A DNA stretch of 64,000 nt from Flavobacterium frigoris. GTDB taxonomy: Bacteria; Bacteroidota; Bacteroidia; Flavobacteriales; Flavobacteriaceae. Below are positions 34,875 to 44,103 of this stretch, one piece after another. The notes under the pieces are model-generated. The model saw only the letters and a list, made by a program, of their open reading frames with translations, was not told the origin of the DNA and ran no database searches. Within the stretch, counting starts at the first letter, position 1. Each line of letters starts with the position of its first letter. The DNA lies in contig NZ_FOFZ01000010.1 in assembly GCF_900111075.1 (NCBI RefSeq), forward strand, positions 1 to 64,000, in the 5' to 3' direction. Made by a program: the position numbers and the translations under genes.

Positions 34875-34949
34875 GATTCAAATGTTATTTAAATTTAAAC
34901 AAAATCTACAAATGTGACCACTTGAGATTTATATTAAAATCTCTAATTA

Positions 34950-35132
34950 TTACTTAATTTCTTTGTGAAGAGTTACACGTTTCAAGACTGGATTAAATTT
35001 CTTAATCTCTAATCTATCTGGAGTATTTTTTTTGTTCTTCGTCGTTATGTATCTTGAAGTTCCTGCAACACCACTAGTTTTGTGCTCAGTACATTCTAAA
35101 ATTACCTGGATTCTATTACCTTTCTTTGCCAT
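34950..35132 (-). CDS. rpmG: 50S ribosomal protein L33
   Basis: A 60-residue L33 ([17 protein letters not shown], then [20 protein letters not shown]). It has one cysteine only, so it is the form without the zinc-binding cysteine pairs. The gene lies between rpmB and the DUF4295 gene with short gaps. Confidence 0.96.
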   Translation of the reverse strand: MAKKGNRIQVILECTEHKTSGVAGTSRYITTKNKKNTPDRLEIKKFNPVLKRVTLHKEIK

Positions 35133-35161
35133 CTTGCTATTTTTTTTTTAGAATTTAAAGA

Positions 35162-35398
35162 TTATTTAATAAATCCTTGCGCTTGAGCTTTTTTCAAAAC
35201 TGCAGCAATTCCATTTTTATTAATTGTTTTTACCGTAGATGCTGCTACTCTAAGAGTAATCCATCTATCTTCTTCTGGAAGATAAAAACGCTTTTTCACT
35301 AAGTTAACAGAAAATTTTCTCTTAGTTTTATTCATAGCGTGAGAAACGTTATTTCCTACCATCGCTCTTTTACCTGTAAGGTCACAAACTCTTGACAT
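35162..35398 (-). CDS. rpmB: 50S ribosomal protein L28
   Basis: A 78-residue L28 ([20 protein letters not shown], then [17 protein letters not shown]). It is the first gene of the rpmB-rpmG-DUF4295 cluster and complete. Confidence 0.96.
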   Translation of the reverse strand: MSRVCDLTGKRAMVGNNVSHAMNKTKRKFSVNLVKKRFYLPEEDRWITLRVAASTVKTINKNGIAAVLKKAQAQGFIK

Positions 35399-35471
35399 TA
35401 TATATCTCTTTTAATCGTTATTCAAAATCAGGGTGCAAAGAAAAGAAAAATAAACCTATAAACCAACAAAA

Positions 35472-36725
35472 TTATAGGACATTTTTAAAAATTTCTTTCT
35501 TCAATAACTCTAAACTTTTAATCACCGCTCTATCTATCACTTGCTCACGGGGTTGACCAAAATTATATTCTTCAACAATAACTTCATTTGGCGTAGCCAA
35601 GGCGATAAAAACAGTCCCTATTTCGGCATTTTCATACCCTTTTGTCGGACCAGCGTTCCCAGTTGTCGCAATCGCATAATCAGCATTCATAATTTCTTTT
35701 ACCCGCAAAGCCATCGCCGAAGCCACTGCTGCACTTACTACCGAAAATTCTTTAATTACACTCTCAGGAATCCCTAAAACGTCAGTTTTAACTCCCGTAG
35801 TATAAGACACAACACTTCCCTTAAAATATTCTGAAGCGCCCGCTATAGAAGTTAATACCGATGCGATTGCGCCTCCCGTACAACTTTCAGCGGTAGCTAA
35901 CGTCTTGCGCTGTTGTTTTAACATTTTTCCTATAACATATTCGATGGTTTCCTCTTCTTCAAAACCAACAATTATATCATTTATAATTGCATCTAACGAG
36001 TTAACATATTGCTCCAATGCGTTTTCTAATAATTCTTTGTTCGTACCTCGCGCTGAAAGTCGTAAACGAACTTTTCCTGGACTCGGTAGATAAGCTAGCT
36101 TTAAAAATTCCGGAAGGCTATTTTCCCAATCTTCAATTCGTTCCGAAACTAGACTCTCCCCTTGCCCATAGGTAAGAATAGTTTTATGTATGATATACGG
36201 CCGACTATATTCACGTACTACTTTTGGTATTATTTCACTTTCAACCAGATATTTCATTTCATACGGAACCCCCGGAAGCGAAATAAAAACAGTATTTTCT
36301 TTTTTCATCCACATCCCCGGAGCCGTTCCCACCGCATTGTGCAGCACAGTACATTTTGACGGAACAAGCGCCTGATCTTTGTTGATTTGAGTAATCGCTC
36401 GCTTATAAAAACCTTCTATCATCTCAGTTACATGTACCAAAACAGATTGGTTCACAACCAATTCATCTTCGAAATAATCGCAAAAAGTTTTTTTAGTTAC
36501 ATCATCTTTTGTTGGCCCAAGACCTCCAGTAATAATGACTAAATCGACGGTGTTTTGAAGCTTTTGAAACGTATCTAATATATGTTGTTTATCATCGCTA
36601 ATCGATATCATTTCGTTGATTTCAACTCCAATTTTATCTAGAGACTTTGCTATAAAAGCTGAATTGGTATCAATAATTTGCCCAATTAAAATCTCATCTC
36701 CTATAGTAACTATGGTTGCCTTCAT
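35472..36725 (-). CDS. cinA: CinA-family protein (NMN deamidase / competence-damage type)
   Basis: A 417-residue two-domain protein. Residues 1-170 are the molybdopterin-binding-like COG1058 domain ([32 protein letters not shown]), which has ADP-ribose pyrophosphatase activity in relatives. Residues 255-415 are the CinA C-terminal domain ([17 protein letters not shown]), which removes the amide group from nicotinamide mononucleotide. It probably acts in NAD recycling. It is preceded by a 19-bp perfect inverted repeat at 36759-36799. Confidence 0.93.
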   Translation of the reverse strand: MKATIVTIGDEILIGQIIDTNSAFIAKSLDKIGVEINEMISISDDKQHILDTFQKLQNTVDLVIITGGLGPTKDDVTKKTFCDYFEDELVVNQSVLVHVTEMIEGFYKRAITQINKDQALVPSKCTVLHNAVGTAPGMWMKKENTVFISLPGVPYEMKYLVESEIIPKVVREYSRPYIIHKTILTYGQGESLVSERIEDWENSLPEFLKLAYLPSPGKVRLRLSARGTNKELLENALEQYVNSLDAIINDIIVGFEEEETIEYVIGKMLKQQRKTLATAESCTGGAIASVLTSIAGASEYFKGSVVSYTTGVKTDVLGIPESVIKEFSVVSAAVASAMALRVKEIMNADYAIATTGNAGPTKGYENAEIGTVFIALATPNEVIVEEYNFGQPREQVIDRAVIKSLELLKKEIFKNVL

Positions 36726-36758
36726 TTTTTTTCTTTGAATTTAGGTTTTGCTTTATAC

Positions 36759-36799
36759 CTAAAATTCAACATTCAAATAATTTGAATGTTGAATTTTAG
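36759..36799. repeat. Long perfect inverted repeat between hpt and cinA
   Basis: Two 19-base arms, beginning CTAAAATTCAACATTC (36759-36777) with its exact complement at 36781-36799, are separated only by TAA. Both flanking genes are on the minus strand. It follows the Hpt gene end and precedes the cinA start. It has no clear T tract. It could be a terminator, an mRNA-stability hairpin or a cruciform-forming binding site. Confidence 0.75.
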
Positions 36800-36826
36800 T
36801 GTTTAAAAATAAGGATTGACACTTCT

Positions 36827-37171
36827 TTATAAGTCAAAATCCTTTTTTATTTCTTTGATGGCATCTTTTACCTGAGTCTTTATACTCTTAAAAGTATGAT
36901 CTATATCTTTTCTTTTTCCTTCAATTTTTGTCCACGCTTCCACCTGAAGAATTTCCTCAAAGGCCACATTTAACCCGAGCAAGTCTAGGGTTGGTTTTAT
37001 TTTATGTGCATAAGCATAGGCGTGCTTATGATCTTTCTTTTTAATTCCTTCTTTGATTTGTGCCAAATCTTCTGGAACTTCAGTAACGAACAACGTTAGA
37101 ATTTCATTTACAAATTCTGGGTCGTTATCTGAAAGTGCGTACACTTTTGCAAGGTTGTAGTTTAAAGCCAT
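36827..37171 (-). CDS. Histidine-containing phosphotransfer (Hpt) protein, orphan
   Basis: A 114-residue stand-alone Hpt domain that relays phosphate between response regulators. The phosphorylated histidine is in HAYAHKIKPTLDLLG near residues 50-62. The four-helix bundle covers the whole protein. Its start overlaps the end of the FAH-family gene by one base. No hybrid kinase or receiver gene is adjacent, so its partners lie elsewhere. Confidence 0.85.
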   Translation of the reverse strand: MALNYNLAKVYALSDNDPEFVNEILTLFVTEVPEDLAQIKEGIKKKDHKHAYAYAHKIKPTLDLLGLNVAFEEILQVEAWTKIEGKRKDIDHTFKSIKTQVKDAIKEIKKDFDL

Positions 37172-37782
37172 TATTTTACTTGTATTCTAAATAGTTTTTG
37201 TCCTTCTAAAAATCCTTCTAACACGTCGTCTGGTTTTACAGCAGCCACCCCTTCAGGGGTTCCTGTAAAAATAATATCTCCAATTTTCAATGTAAAAAAT
37301 TGAGAAACATATGAAATAAGCTCATCGATTTTCCACAACATGTAACTGGAATTACTTATTTGAACCGTTTTACCGTTATTGGTTAACTCAAATGTAAGAT
37401 TTTCTAACGAACTAAATTGTTCTTTTGGTAAAAAATCGCCTACTACCGCTGAACCATCAAATGCCTTCGCTTTTTCCCAAGGCAATCCTTTAGCTTTTAG
37501 CTTTACTTGTAAATCCCTGGCAGTGAAATCAATCCCTACGCTAATCTCCTCATAATATTTATGAGCAAACTTAGGTTCTATGTATTTTCCAACCTTATTT
37601 ATTTTAACAATAATTTCAATTTCATGATGTATATCCTCCGAAAACTCCGGAATCACAAAGGGATGTTGCTTTAATAAAATCGCCGAATCGGGCTTCATAA
37701 AAATAACAGGCTCCGTAGGTCGCTCGTTCTGCAATTCTTCTATGTGGTTAGCATAATTTCTACCAATACAGATTATTTTCAT
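37171..37782 (-). CDS. Fumarylacetoacetate hydrolase (FAH) family protein
   Basis: A 203-residue FAH-fold enzyme. Such proteins hydrolyse or decarboxylate acylpyruvates and oxaloacetate. The start MKIICIGRNYANHIEEL is typical. The metal ligands are in HHEIEIIVKI and GIDFTARDLQ, and GDIIFTGTPEGVA closes the active site. The length fits the short acylpyruvase/oxaloacetate decarboxylase group. It overlaps the Hpt gene by one base and follows the exonuclease gene by 62 bp. Confidence 0.88.
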   Translation of the reverse strand: MKIICIGRNYANHIEELQNERPTEPVIFMKPDSAILLKQHPFVIPEFSEDIHHEIEIIVKINKVGKYIEPKFAHKYYEEISVGIDFTARDLQVKLKAKGLPWEKAKAFDGSAVVGDFLPKEQFSSLENLTFELTNNGKTVQISNSSYMLWKIDELISYVSQFFTLKIGDIIFTGTPEGVAAVKPDDVLEGFLEGQKLFRIQVK

Positions 37783-37844
37783 TTCTTTATAGTGAATAGT
37801 AAATAGTAATTAGTAAATAGTCTATTTCACTAATCACTAATTAC

Positions 37845-38618
37845 CTAGTTTTTAGTATTCAGTTTTCTAAGTTTAATCGCCGTTAACACCTTTTTAGTAT
37901 ATAAAGGAAAATCTGCATTTTGTATCCAACTAAAATAGCCCGGTTCTGTTTCTAAAATTTTATCAACTTTTACTCCTTTGTGTTTTCCAAAAGCAAAAAT
38001 TTCTTCATCGTCTTTATCAAATGCAATCATTCCTGCAAAATCAGCAATTTTCTTTCTTGTCGAGAATTCCGATAACGCTTTCATGTCATTCTGTAAATCT
38101 GGATAACGTTCTAACTGCGCTTTTAATATTTCATAAGTCGCCATAGTATCTGCCTCCGCTGAATGCGCATTTTCTAAACTTTGCCCACAATAGAACTTTA
38201 AAGCTGCACTTAACGTACGCTCTTCTTTTTTGTGAAAAATCGTTTGAACATCTACAGAAACACTATTTTTCATATCAAAATCAACTCCTGCACGAAGTAA
38301 TTCTTCTGCTAACAAAGGAATATCAAAACGATCAGAGTTAAATCCAGCCAAATCACAGTCTTTGATCATCGCATGAACTTGCGAAGCTAACTCCTTAAAC
38401 GTAGGCTCATTCGCTACTTTTTCATCCGTGATTCCATGTACAGCCGTTGTTTGCGCCGGAATAGGAATAGTAGGATTTACTAACCAGGTTTTACTTTCTT
38501 TATTTCCGTTAGGAAAAACTTTGAATATTGCTATTTCTACAATTCGGTCTTTTCCAACGTCAATTCCAGTGGTTTCAAGGTCAAAAAAGCAGATTGGTTT
38601 ATTAAGTTTGAGTTCCAT
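37845..38618 (-). CDS. DnaQ-type 3'-5' exonuclease with C-terminal DUF3820-like domain
   Basis: A 257-residue exonuclease. Exo I is FFDLETTG with D13 and E15. Exo II is in GFNSDRFDIPLL, and Exo III is in HSAEADTMATYE. The last 60 residues (AFGKHKGVKVDKILETEPGY, then FSWIQNADFP) match the small DUF3820-type module often fused to such exonucleases in Bacteroidota. It is not the replicative epsilon subunit by context. It probably trims DNA or RNA ends. First of a possible operon with the FAH and Hpt genes. Confidence 0.88.
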   Translation of the reverse strand: MELKLNKPICFFDLETTGIDVGKDRIVEIAIFKVFPNGNKESKTWLVNPTIPIPAQTTAVHGITDEKVANEPTFKELASQVHAMIKDCDLAGFNSDRFDIPLLAEELLRAGVDFDMKNSVSVDVQTIFHKKEERTLSAALKFYCGQSLENAHSAEADTMATYEILKAQLERYPDLQNDMKALSEFSTRKKIADFAGMIAFDKDDEEIFAFGKHKGVKVDKILETEPGYFSWIQNADFPLYTKKVLTAIKLRKLNTKN

Positions 38619-38739
38619 TTTTTGTTTTTATTATCATACAAATGTAAATTTTAAAGCTGAATTTCACCAATTATCAGACATTAATTTCGTCTAAAAGAAC
38701 AAAGCTTTTTGCTGCGGAAGTCTATTTAAAAAAACAAAA

Positions 38740-38766
38740 CCCAACAAATTTAAAAAATCTGTTGGG
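38740..38766 (-). terminator. Terminator after the E2 gene
   Basis: CCCAACA (38740-38746) and TGTTGGG (38760-38766) form a stem with an AT-rich loop, followed on the minus strand by a T-rich stretch. It is 25 bp after the E2 stop. Confidence 0.6.
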
Positions 38767-38790
38767 CTCTATTATGTATTTATTTCAATA

Positions 38791-40101
38791 TTAAATATCT
38801 CTATTCACATCAAATGCTTCTAGGTATTCAGCAACTCGTTTTACGAAGCCACCCCCCAATGCTCCATCTACAACACGATGGTCATAACTGTGCGAAAGGA
38901 ACATTTTTTGACGAATTCCAATAAAATCACCTTCCGGGGTTTCTATCACTGCTGGTACTTTTCTAATCGCTCCAAGAGCTAAAATCCCAACTTGCGGCTG
39001 ATTTAAAATTGGCGTTCCAAAAACACTTCCAAATGTCCCTACATTGGTAACCGTATAAGTTCCGCCTTGTGTGTCATCCGGTTTCAATTTTCCTGCTTTA
39101 GCACGTCCACCAAGATCATTCACGGCTTTGGCCATTCCTACCAAGTTCAATTGATCTGCATTTTTAATAACAGGAACAATTAAATTACCGTTAGGTAATG
39201 ATGCAGCCATACCCAAATTGATGTTTTTCTTTTTGATGATATAATCACCATCTACAGAAATATTCAAACCTGGAAAATCTTTCAATGCTTTAGCCACCGC
39301 TTCCATGAATATTGGAGTATAGGTCAATTTCTCCCCTTCTCTTTTTTCGAAAATATTTTTATTTTTTTCTCTCCATTTTACAATGTTAGTCACATCTACC
39401 TCGATGAACGATTGCACGTGTGCTGAAGTTTGTACAGAAGCGACCATGTAACCCGCAATAAGCTTGCGCATTCTGTCCATTTCTACAATCTCATCACCAC
39501 CGTTTACCGAAACAGGTGCTGCTTTTTGTGCTAATGGAGCTGCTGCTTGCACAACCTTAGGAGCTTCAACCGTTTTTGCCGGAGCAACAACTGCTTGACT
39601 TCCTTTATTTTTAACGTATTCTAAAATATCATTTTTAGTAACTCTTCCGTCTTTTCCTGTACCATTAATCTGCTCTAATTCAGCAACAGAAATACCTTCT
39701 GCTGAAGCAATATTTTTCACCAATGGAGAAAAGAATTTATCAGAATCAGAAAAATCAGTTGGTGTTGCCACGCTATCTTTAGCGGCATCAACCGTTTTTG
39801 TTACTTCGGCTACAGCCTCTGGAGTTGCAGCTGTTTTAACAACTGAAACCATCTCTCCACCTTCGGTTTCAATAATAGCAATGGTTTGACCCACTTGAAC
39901 TAAATCATCTTTACCAAATAATTGTTCCACCAAAATACCTGAAACCTCACTCGGTACCTCACTGTCAACCTTATCAGTTGCAATTTCAAGTACCGCTTCA
40001 TCCGCTTCAATTTTGTCGCCTACTTCTTTTAACCAGTTTGTAATGGTTGCTTCTGCGACACTTTCTCCCATTTTAGGAAGTTTTAATTCAAATTTTGCCA
40101 T
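38791..40101 (-). CDS. 2-oxoacid dehydrogenase E2 component (dihydrolipoamide acyltransferase)
   Basis: A 436-residue E2 core subunit. Residues 2-75 are a lipoyl domain with lipoylated K44 (ATDKVDSEVP). Residues 125-165 are the E1/E3-binding domain (FFSPLVKNIASAEGISVAEL). The C-terminal catalytic domain ends with the active-site motif SHSYDHRVVDGA near residue 408. Alanine- and valine-rich linkers join them. The substrate is probably branched-chain 2-oxoacids or pyruvate, because E1 is not nearby to decide. A 25-bp palindrome lies upstream, at the end of the glycosyltransferase gene. Confidence 0.92.
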   Translation of the reverse strand: MAKFELKLPKMGESVAEATITNWLKEVGDKIEADEAVLEIATDKVDSEVPSEVSGILVEQLFGKDDLVQVGQTIAIIETEGGEMVSVVKTAATPEAVAEVTKTVDAAKDSVATPTDFSDSDKFFSPLVKNIASAEGISVAELEQINGTGKDGRVTKNDILEYVKNKGSQAVVAPAKTVEAPKVVQAAAPLAQKAAPVSVNGGDEIVEMDRMRKLIAGYMVASVQTSAHVQSFIEVDVTNIVKWREKNKNIFEKREGEKLTYTPIFMEAVAKALKDFPGLNISVDGDYIIKKKNINLGMAASLPNGNLIVPVIKNADQLNLVGMAKAVNDLGGRAKAGKLKPDDTQGGTYTVTNVGTFGSVFGTPILNQPQVGILALGAIRKVPAVIETPEGDFIGIRQKMFLSHSYDHRVVDGALGGGFVKRVAEYLEAFDVNRDI

Positions 40102-40161
40102 ATTGTTAACCTAAGAAGGCGTTTTTGTTTTCAGTTTGCGAAATTACTAAATATTTTAAAC

Positions 40162-40186
40162 ATAAATTACATTAAATGTAATTTAT
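40162..40186. promoter_or_regulatory. 25-bp perfect palindrome upstream of the E2 gene
   Basis: ATAAATTACATT (40162-40173) and AATGTAATTTAT (40175-40186) are exact complements around a single A. The site touches the glycosyltransferase stop codon and lies 61 bp before the E2 start. The one-base loop and lack of a T tract argue for an operator rather than a terminator. Confidence 0.5.
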
Positions 40187-41349
40187 CACTCTAATTTTAC
40201 AATCGCTCCTCTTTCATTAGAATTATCACTACCTATAAGAAAAGCGGTGTTTTTTGGTAATAATTTAAAGGATAACCCCTTGTTTTTTAACGATTCTATA
40301 AAATTTATAATCTCCTTAAAAGAAACATAATTATTATCAAATACCATTTCTGTTTTTGTATCCAATGAAATCTTTGACGAAATTACCATTTTTTCTGTTT
40401 TCAAATCGTGAAAAAATACTTTTTTTTGAAGTTTTGACACTATTTTTTCAATTAACTCATCACTAGAAGAATATAAGACATAGGACTGTGAGATCTTTTT
40501 TTCTTTGGCTTGACCTTGAAACATTTTAATAAAAGAAAAAAACAGAATTCCTGTTTTCATAAAAAACGAAAAAAACCTCGAAACCTCGAAGTGTTTTTTA
40601 TAGAAAAACTCCATGGCTTCCTGAAACCGCTTCATGTAAACTCCGTCCTTAATAGTGCTTTCGCCCTTAAAATGCATCACTGTTGTTTTGGGATAATAAT
40701 AGTTCGATTTTCCTTTAAGCAGCATTCTATAGGACAAATCTATGTCGTCTGAATACATGAAACAGTTCTCATCAAACCCCCCTAATTCCAGATATAAATT
40801 GTGTTTCATCAGCATAAAAGCGCCAACGAGAATATCTACTTTCGCCGTTTCGTTTTCCGATATATGTTGTGCATAATACTTTCCTAGGACTTTCACTTTT
40901 GGAAACGCCTTGTAAAGTCCCATCATTTTAGTAAAAGCGACAAAAGGCGTAGGCACCCCTCTTTTACTTTCAGGCAGAAAATTACCTGCTCCGTCGATTA
41001 GTTTTACCCCCACGATCCCTAAGTCTTTTTGCCTTTCGGCGAAAGCCAATACTTTTGTAAAAGTATCCTCGGCAACCACGGTATCGGGGTTCAAGATGCA
41101 AATATATTCGCCCTGAGCGGCGGCAACCCCTATATTATTCCCTTTTGGAAAACCGTAATTACCTTTGTTTTCTATGAGTTTTACATTTGGAAAACGCTGC
41201 TTCATCATTTCGCAACTATCATCTTGCGAGTTGTTATCGACGACGATTATTTCGCCCTCAATATGCTCTAAAGCACTTTGTACACTTAAAACGCATAATT
41301 CTAAGAAATAGCGCACGTTATAGTTGAGGATGATTACTGACAATTGCAT
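40186..41349 (-). CDS. Glycosyltransferase family 2 protein
   Basis: A 387-residue GT-A enzyme. The N-terminal domain shows QLSVIILNYNVRYFLELC, VVDNNSQDDS and the metal-binding-like LNPDTVV. GGFDENCFMYSDDIDLSYR is the acceptor-side block of rhamnosyltransferase-like GT2 proteins. A hydrophobic segment near residues 255-275 could tether it to the membrane. The last 90 residues are unique. It probably adds a sugar to a surface glycan. It has no glycan cluster around it. Confidence 0.88.
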   Translation of the reverse strand: MQLSVIILNYNVRYFLELCVLSVQSALEHIEGEIIVVDNNSQDDSCEMMKQRFPNVKLIENKGNYGFPKGNNIGVAAAQGEYICILNPDTVVAEDTFTKVLAFAERQKDLGIVGVKLIDGAGNFLPESKRGVPTPFVAFTKMMGLYKAFPKVKVLGKYYAQHISENETAKVDILVGAFMLMKHNLYLELGGFDENCFMYSDDIDLSYRMLLKGKSNYYYPKTTVMHFKGESTIKDGVYMKRFQEAMEFFYKKHFEVSRFFSFFMKTGILFFSFIKMFQGQAKEKKISQSYVLYSSSDELIEKIVSKLQKKVFFHDLKTEKMVISSKISLDTKTEMVFDNNYVSFKEIINFIESLKNKGLSFKLLPKNTAFLIGSDNSNERGAIVKLE

Positions 41350-41472
41350 GTCTCAAAGATATCTTTTAAGATGTAAAATCACAACGGTAAACTACAATAC
41401 AGTAGCAATTGTCTAAATAAAACCTAATGATTCAATCTCAATTCTAATTTTAATCCCGCGAATAAATTACTT

Positions 41473-42480
41473 TTGAAAAACAAAAGACCGCAACAAATCT
41501 ATTCCAAGTCATTGAAAAAAGCATTTTTATTAGTATTCCTATTTTTGATCAGTCAAATGCATGCCCAAATTTTGGGATGTACTGACCCATTGTCAAAAAC
41601 CTTCAATCCGTCCGCAACTATAAATGATGGTAGTTGCAGCTATCGTTCAGCAAAAGTAAAACCGAGATATTCTGCGCAATTGCCAGCAGTTCTGCATGAA
41701 ACATCTGGTTTAACCTTTAGCGATAATCTATTATGGACGACAAACGATGATACGGACACCACGATTTACGGAGTCGATACAAGCGGAGTGATTAAAAAGA
41801 AAATAGGACTGCAAAAAGTAGCTACCAAAGACTGGGAGGAGATTGTGCAAGACAGCAGCTATTTCTATGTTGGTGATTTTGGAAACAATGTCTCCGGAAA
41901 CAGAAAAGACCTTCATATTTTAAGAATTGAAAAAAAATCTATTGAAGGGAATATTCAGAAAATTGATACCATCTCATTCTCGTATTCTAATCAAACTAAC
42001 TCTACAAAACTAAAATCTAATACGACTAATTTTGATTGTGAAGCCTTTGTTGTCATCGATGACAGCATCTACTTATTTACAAAACAATGGAAGCAAAAAA
42101 GAACGACTGTATATGTCATCCCAAAAATTCCCGGCAATTATACGGCACGATTGAAAGACACTTTTAATGTAAAAGGCTTGATTACGTCGGCTACAATTCT
42201 ACCCGATAAAAAATTACTTGTCTTAAGTGGCTACAGTAAATCGCTATCTCCGTTTGTCTATCTTTTCTATGATTACGACCATTCAGCATTCTTTTCGGGT
42301 AACAAACGAAAAATAAAAATAGCGCTTCCTTTTCATCAAATTGAAGGGATTATTACCCAAAATGGCCTTCAGTATTATCTAACCAACGAAAATTTTACAA
42401 GAAAACCATTTATAGCTGTACCGCAACAATTACATCAGTTGGATCTAAGTCCCTTTTTGTCGCAGTATCTTCAAAAATAA
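41473..42480 (+). CDS. Secreted beta-propeller-like protein of unknown function
   Basis: A 335-residue exported protein. The TTG at 41473 is needed as start, because the next in-frame ATG would remove the signal peptide (KKAFLLVFLFLISQMHAQ). After cleavage comes GCTDPLSKTFNPSATINDGS, a short calcium-binding-like motif common in secreted Bacteroidota proteins. The rest is strand-rich with repeated W/Y-DG patterns, like six-bladed propellers such as SdiA-regulated proteins. It lacks a C-terminal T9SS domain. I cannot assign a function. Confidence 0.7.
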   Translation: MKNKRPQQIYSKSLKKAFLLVFLFLISQMHAQILGCTDPLSKTFNPSATINDGSCSYRSAKVKPRYSAQLPAVLHETSGLTFSDNLLWTTNDDTDTTIYGVDTSGVIKKKIGLQKVATKDWEEIVQDSSYFYVGDFGNNVSGNRKDLHILRIEKKSIEGNIQKIDTISFSYSNQTNSTKLKSNTTNFDCEAFVVIDDSIYLFTKQWKQKRTTVYVIPKIPGNYTARLKDTFNVKGLITSATILPDKKLLVLSGYSKSLSPFVYLFYDYDHSAFFSGNKRKIKIALPFHQIEGIITQNGLQYYLTNENFTRKPFIAVPQQLHQLDLSPFLSQYLQK

Positions 42481-42602
42481 TTCCAGTACAACTATTATTT
42501 TTATGTTTCTCTTTTATAAAAAAAACGGTTTTCTGAAAAATATTCCACAATAATTACTTACATTTCTACTAGTTACGAAGTCCTTTTAAACTAATAATAT
42601 TC

Positions 42603-43874
42603 ATGAAAAACAACCTCGGATCGATCTCTTTATTTGTTGCCTTCGGAGGCCTAGTACTTTTTGAATCACTACTGCGTTTGGACATTCTAAACCATCAAGG
42701 ATGGAAAATTGTCACAGCAGGTTTTGAGGCGGCAACCATCGGTGGATTTGCTGACTGGTTTGCAGTTAGTGCTTTGTTTCATGAAATTCCAATTCCCTTT
42801 GTACGTAAGCACACAAACATTATCGCCAAAAACCGAGAAAAACTGACAGAAGGAATCGTCGATTTAGTGACTAATAAATGGCTTTCGCCTGACGTTATTG
42901 CTGAGAAACTAAATGAAGTGGACTTGGCTAAAACCATTTTGAATTTCATCCAACAACCCAAAAATCAACAGAATGCAATTCATTTGATTCAAAATATAGT
43001 TTTAAAATTAGCCAACGAATTAGACAATCCAAAATTTGCATATGCTTTGCAAAAAATATTACGAGAGCAGATTCTCAGTATAGATTTGGCTTCCCCGCTG
43101 GGAACTTGGATAGAAAAATCCATCAAAAACGGAGACCATCACCAAATATGGGAACTGATTATCGAGGAGAGCGCTTCCGCTCTTACTAATCCCGAGACAA
43201 AAAACTTGCTTCTTTCTAAGCTTAAAGATGCAGCCGATGAATACTCGGATAAAGGTTTTCTCAAAAAAACAGCCTTGTTTTTAGCCGAAAAAAGCGGAGG
43301 AATAGATTTAGACCTTATTGCAGATGAACTTCTGACTAAAGCAAAAGAACTCATATCTGAAGCCAAAACAGATGTTAATCACCCCATTCGTGCCAAATTT
43401 GACAACTGGATTCTTGAATTTGCTAAAGAACTAACTTCGGGCGATGAAAAGTCTATCAAGCTAATCCAGAACCTAAAAGAACGTGTTATGCAGCATGTGG
43501 AAGAAGAAAAAGTGATTCATACTCTTTTAAGTCGTTCCAAACAAACTCTTGCAGCGCAGCTTGAAAATAATGAAACTCCATTGATGCAATTCTTAATTTC
43601 GAATCTAAATCGCATGTTAGCTGATTTACAGCAGGATTTAGACGCCCAACAAAAAATAAACATTTGGATTCGTGAAACCATTTCTGAAATGTTGGTGAAA
43701 TTCCATAGTGAAATCGGCAATATGGTTCGCTCTAGCATGATGAAACTCAACAATAAAGAATTGGTCGAACAAATCGAAGATAAAGTTGGCAATGATTTGC
43801 AATATATTCGCTTGAATGGCGCTGTTGTGGGTGGTTTAGTTGGTATTATACTTGCTTTATTGAAATTGCTTTAA
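42603..43874 (+). CDS. DUF445 family membrane protein
   Basis: A 423-residue DUF445 protein (YjiN-like). A hydrophobic N-terminus includes ATIGGFADWFAVSALF, the family signature, followed by RHTNIIAKNREKL-like residues. A long helical middle follows, and the C-terminus has a membrane anchor (LNGAVVGGLVGIILALLKLL). It is complete. Its biochemical role is unknown in all bacteria I can recall. Confidence 0.85.
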   Translation: MKNNLGSISLFVAFGGLVLFESLLRLDILNHQGWKIVTAGFEAATIGGFADWFAVSALFHEIPIPFVRKHTNIIAKNREKLTEGIVDLVTNKWLSPDVIAEKLNEVDLAKTILNFIQQPKNQQNAIHLIQNIVLKLANELDNPKFAYALQKILREQILSIDLASPLGTWIEKSIKNGDHHQIWELIIEESASALTNPETKNLLLSKLKDAADEYSDKGFLKKTALFLAEKSGGIDLDLIADELLTKAKELISEAKTDVNHPIRAKFDNWILEFAKELTSGDEKSIKLIQNLKERVMQHVEEEKVIHTLLSRSKQTLAAQLENNETPLMQFLISNLNRMLADLQQDLDAQQKINIWIRETISEMLVKFHSEIGNMVRSSMMKLNNKELVEQIEDKVGNDLQYIRLNGAVVGGLVGIILALLKLL

Positions 43875-43997
43875 GTTAAAGGATAGAATGTCACACAACC
43901 GTCAGGATTTCCTGTGAAGATTCATTTAACCAACTTAAATTGGCTGAATTAGAGAAAGTTCTTCTTTCCAAATAATTTTAACCTAAAAATAATAAAC

Positions 43998-44005
43998 TAC
44001 CTTTG
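43998..44005 (+). promoter_or_regulatory. -7 promoter element for the ABC-F gene
   Basis: TACCTTTG matches TAnnTTTG exactly. It lies 98 bp before the ATG and so predicts an untranslated leader of about 90 bases. No -33 TTTG is clear. Confidence 0.5.
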
Positions 44006-44103
44006 CACGGTGGTTTTTTTTTGGCGTCTTATAATTAGTAATTTAAGTAGCCTTTACACAGCAAAAAAAGCCCTAATCATAACAAATACATCTAGTTACA
44101 CGC

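Noticed and set aside
41339..41413. GACAATTGC and GCAATTGTC as an interrupted inverted repeat between divergent genes
   Set aside because: The arms are only 9 bases and 57 bases apart, and one lies inside the glycosyltransferase start. Likely chance in AT-rich DNA.
43998..44103. ABC-F leader as an antibiotic-sensing attenuator
   Set aside because: The roughly 90-base leader has no clear leader peptide or alternative hairpins, only an exact -7 element upstream.
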